This document shows, one piece after another, positions 31,297-33,554 of a stretch of DNA of 33,554 bases. The notes beneath the pieces were generated by a model. The model searched no databases. It had not been told where the DNA came from and saw only the letters and a program-made list of their open reading frames with translations. Origin of the DNA: an uncultured Planctomycetota bacterium (GTDB lineage: Bacteria; Planctomycetota; UBA1135; GCA-002686595); contig CAITGX010000449.1 of assembly GCA_903892045.1 (NCBI GenBank), positions 1 to 33,554 of the forward strand. Reading direction: 5' to 3'. Within the stretch, counting starts at the first letter, position 1. Each line of letters begins with the position of its first letter. Position numbers and translations under genes: made by a program.

Positions 31297-33554
31297 CGCC
31301 GCGGACGACGTGCGGCAGCCCACGAGCGCCGCTGCGTCGCGAGGTCGAGCGGGGCCTCGCGCCCGAACTCGAGGTCGACCTGCACGGTCGCGATCTCGTG
31401 CGGACGCATCGGCACGCACAGCACGCTCCACGGCAGCTGGGGCGGCCCGTGGGGAGCCGCGCAGGGCTTGGCGGCGAGCGGCGCGAGCACGCGGCCGAGC
31501 AAGTCCGTCTTCGCGGCGCGAGCGATCGGGCCGGGCAGCTTCAGCAGCGCCTCGCCCTCGCGACCCTCGAACTCGACCAGCCGCAGCACGAACGGATCCG
31601 CGCACTCGGCGGAGAATGCGCCTTCGAGGCCGTGGGCCGCGCGCTGCGACTCGCGGTGCAGGGCCGTGCACAGCACATGCGTCGACTCGACCTCGAGAGC
31701 GCCGAGCGTCTTGGGCAGGTCGCCGCCGCCCGCCACCGCCGCGAAGCTCTCGAAGCGTGGAGAGCCCAGATTGCACTCCATCGCGAGCCGAGCGCGCTCG
31801 ACGGATGCGAGCGCGCCGTGCGGGAACAGCCAGAACTCCGCGTCGAACACGTTGTCGTAGTGCTCGCCGTCCCACAGGTCGCTCGAGTGCAGCAGCGCGC
31901 GCACGCCGCGCGACTCGCGCAGGAACTGCTGGGAACCGTCGTGCACCACGAGCAGGCCGCGACCCTCCTCGCCGGCCTCGAGCAAGTCGACGAAGCTGTG
32001 CGCCGTGAACGGGCGCGAGACCTCCTCGAACACCTGCGGCGAGCCCAGCGGGTCGCCGGTCGGGTACTTGCGCGGCCGATCGCGCTCCGCTCGCACCTCG
32101 CTCGTTCCGTACGGATGGTCGTGCAGGAGTCGCGCCGGCGTGAAGCGCGGCGCAATCGCGAGCCCGAGCGCCGACATGAGCCCCGGATCGGGCTGCGCGA
32201 CGTTCTCGCCCTGCAGGCGCACCCACAGCGCGTCGTGCACCATCGAGAGCGAGTAGGTGACGCGCACGCGACTCCCGCCGCGCCCCTCGCGCAGGAACAC
32301 GTACTCGGCGAACTCCTGCCCGTCGGGCGAGCTCGAGAGATTGACCGTCGAGAAGCGCTCGAGCGCTCGCTCGCGCCGCATCTCGAGCGCGCCCAGCGGC
32401 CGTCCGGGAGCGAGAACGCCGTCCGGCCAGTCACGCGAGTGCACCTGACTCACGAGCCCGCTCGCGCGGTCGATGCGCACCTCGAACGAGCCCCGCGACA
32501 GCACGAGCTCGCGCTCTTCCTCGCGCATCTCGATCCGCCCGAGCGGCGCTTCCTCGATCTCGTCGTACGGATCGACGACGCGATAGCCGAAGGCCGGCAC
32601 CCCGCGAACGACGCCGTGATCGTGGGCGATGTCGCGCGTCCAGCCGAGCGTGTTGTAGACGATCGTGCCGCCCTCGGGCCCGTCGACGCGCTTGCCGAGA
32701 TACTCGAGTGTGCGCGCGAAGATCTCGCCGCCGGTCGCGATCGAGCGCTCAAACAGGCGCTCGCCGTAGGCGCCGCACTCGCCCTCGCCGGAGTGAACCT
32801 CGTGGTGCTGTCCCGCGAGCAGGTCACGCCACGCGTCGTCGAGCTCCCAGTGCGGATAGACGCGCAGGCCCGCGTAGGGCCGACCGAAGAGCCCGGCCAG
32901 CGAGCACAGGCTCTCCGCCGCGAGCAGCTGTTCCTCGGCCGTGCGGCTGTAGCGCAGCACGTAGTCGCCGTTCTTGGCCGTGGTGGTGCCGTGCCATGCG
33001 TCGTCGAGCGTGTAGCCCCGCACGGGGAGCTCCGGCGACGCGGCGCGCAGGGTCTCGGCGAGCTCGCTCAGGGTGCAAGCACGCAGCTCGAAGCGTGGAT
33101 CGGTGAGCAGCGCCCGCAGGGGTCCGAGCAGCTCGGCCGACGAACACAGGCCTCCGGCCAGCGGTTGCAGCTCGAGCCACTGGCGCACCGCGAGCGGCCC
33201 CGACGCGCGTGCGAGCCGGGTCGCGAGCTGGGCGCCGAGTTCCTCGAGCCACTGCTGCAGCACGAACTCGGTGCGCGGGAGCGCGACGAGCCGCGTGCCG
33301 TCGAGTCCTTCCCAAAGAACGAGCGGTGCAGCCTCCTCGGGCAGCTCGGGACTGTTGCGCGTCCACTGGTACGAGAGCGAGGCACAGCGCACGCCGACGC
33401 CGGCGAGGATCTGCGGCAACTGCGGATAGAAGTCGAGTTCCTCGCTCCAGCGCGCGCGCGGCCAGACGCCGAGCAGCCGTCGCACCGTGCGCATGCCGCG
33501 CACGTGCTGGCGCACGTTGCTCTCCCCGCCGTGGAACAGACCGATCGGCTGGCC
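31293..33554 (-). CDS. Glycoside hydrolase family 38 alpha-mannosidase-like protein (5' end missing)
   Basis: The frame stays open to the window edge, so the N-terminal catalytic barrel with the nucleophile Asp is largely outside. About 750 residues are visible. They begin in the GH38 segment GGESNVRQHVRG, followed by RARWSEELDFYPQLPQIL. The mid-domain zinc-His region LLAGQHHEVHSGEGECGAYG lies in the long helical part, and the C-terminal beta-sandwich domains follow. GH38 enzymes remove alpha-mannose from glycans by a retaining, zinc-dependent mechanism. The usual HD after the zinc His is HE here. Cellular location cannot be judged without the N-terminus. Confidence 0.85.
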   Translation of the reverse strand, partial: GQPIGLFHGGESNVRQHVRGMRTVRRLLGVWPRARWSEELDFYPQLPQILAGVGVRCASLSYQWTRNSPELPEEAAPLVLWEGLDGTRLVALPRTEFVLQQWLEELGAQLATRLARASGPLAVRQWLELQPLAGGLCSSAELLGPLRALLTDPRFELRACTLSELAETLRAASPELPVRGYTLDDAWHGTTTAKNGDYVLRYSRTAEEQLLAAESLCSLAGLFGRPYAGLRVYPHWELDDAWRDLLAGQHHEVHSGEGECGAYGERLFERSIATGGEIFARTLEYLGKRVDGPEGGTIVYNTLGWTRDIAHDHGVVRGVPAFGYRVVDPYDEIEEAPLGRIEMREEERELVLSRGSFEVRIDRASGLVSQVHSRDWPDGVLAPGRPLGALEMRRERALERFSTVNLSSSPDGQEFAEYVFLREGRGGSRVRVTYSLSMVHDALWVRLQGENVAQPDPGLMSALGLAIAPRFTPARLLHDHPYGTSEVRAERDRPRKYPTGDPLGSPQVFEEVSRPFTAHSFVDLLEAGEEGRGLLVVHDGSQQFLRESRGVRALLHSSDLWDGEHYDNVFDAEFWLFPHGALASVERARLAMECNLGSPRFESFAAVAGGGDLPKTLGALEVESTHVLCTALHRESQRAAHGLEGAFSAECADPFVLRLVEFEGREGEALLKLPGPIARAAKTDLLGRVLAPLAAKPCAAPHGPPQLPWSVLCVPMRPHEIATVQVDLEFGREAPLDLATQRRSWAAARRPRR

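Noticed and set aside
29656-32226. Upstream extension of the minus-strand frame that contains the Cys-less thioredoxin-like gene
   Set aside because: The extension runs opposite the WVPGH, EamA and GH38 genes with no family features; a signal peptide and ribosome site mark the real start at 29655.

Overview
The window is a very GC-rich (about 70% by eye), densely packed bacterial chromosome segment. A planctomycete-like Gram-negative fits best: a compact ECF sigma factor, secreted proteins combining helical repeats with a von Willebrand A domain, a WVPGH-repeat secreted protein, a GH38 glycosidase and a complete 14-gene complex I operon. That lineage call is inference; Myxococcota or Acidobacteriota are not excluded. 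No rRNA, tRNA, CRISPR, IS element or phage gene was seen.

Layout. 1-1199: end of a CPBP membrane protease, then a convergent Lgt-like membrane protein. 1264-3786: ECF sigma factor, beta-CASP metallo-beta-lactamase nuclease and JAMM metalloprotease in one tight operon. 3787-4621 (minus): STAS antagonist and RsbW-type kinase, a partner-switching pair. 4799-6956: peroxide-defence cluster perR-ahpC-ahpD-dps, with a perfect 7-1-7 palindrome (Per/Fur-box architecture) just before the perR start. 7101-9693: five-heme cytochrome c and a secreted VWA protein. 9971-23457: nuoA to nuoN in canonical order, mostly with overlapping or near-adjacent stops and starts; nuoG is short but keeps the N7 cluster cysteines. 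23519-23809 (minus): small PilZ-like protein. 23922-28336: a thioredoxin-fold gene with an in-frame TGA, a class V aminotransferase and a fused membrane/spermidine-synthase-like protein. 28333-29655 (minus): secreted protein with a Cys-less thioredoxin-like region. 29827-30201: small secreted WVPGH-repeat protein. 30391-31296: EamA transporter. 31293-33554 (minus): GH38 alpha-mannosidase, cut by the window edge.

The most interesting item is 23922-24317. Read through the TGA at 24054-24056, it gives a 131-residue thioredoxin-like protein whose active site is Sec45-Gly-Gln-Cys48. A 7-bp perfect hairpin with a 5-nt loop lies 17 nt after the TGA, with G at loop position 2, as expected for a bacterial SECIS element. 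The frame continues to a stop that overlaps the ATG of the next gene. This is most simply a selenoprotein that ordinary gene callers would cut in two. The selenocysteine machinery (selA, selB, selC, selD) is not in the window, so confirmation must come from the rest of the genome.

How the genes work together: the peroxide cluster couples a predicted metal-dependent peroxide sensor to a peroxiredoxin, an AhpD-type partner and an iron-storing Dps; nuoA-N encodes the proton-pumping NADH:quinone oxidoreductase; the selenoprotein adds a second predicted thiol/selenol redox activity.
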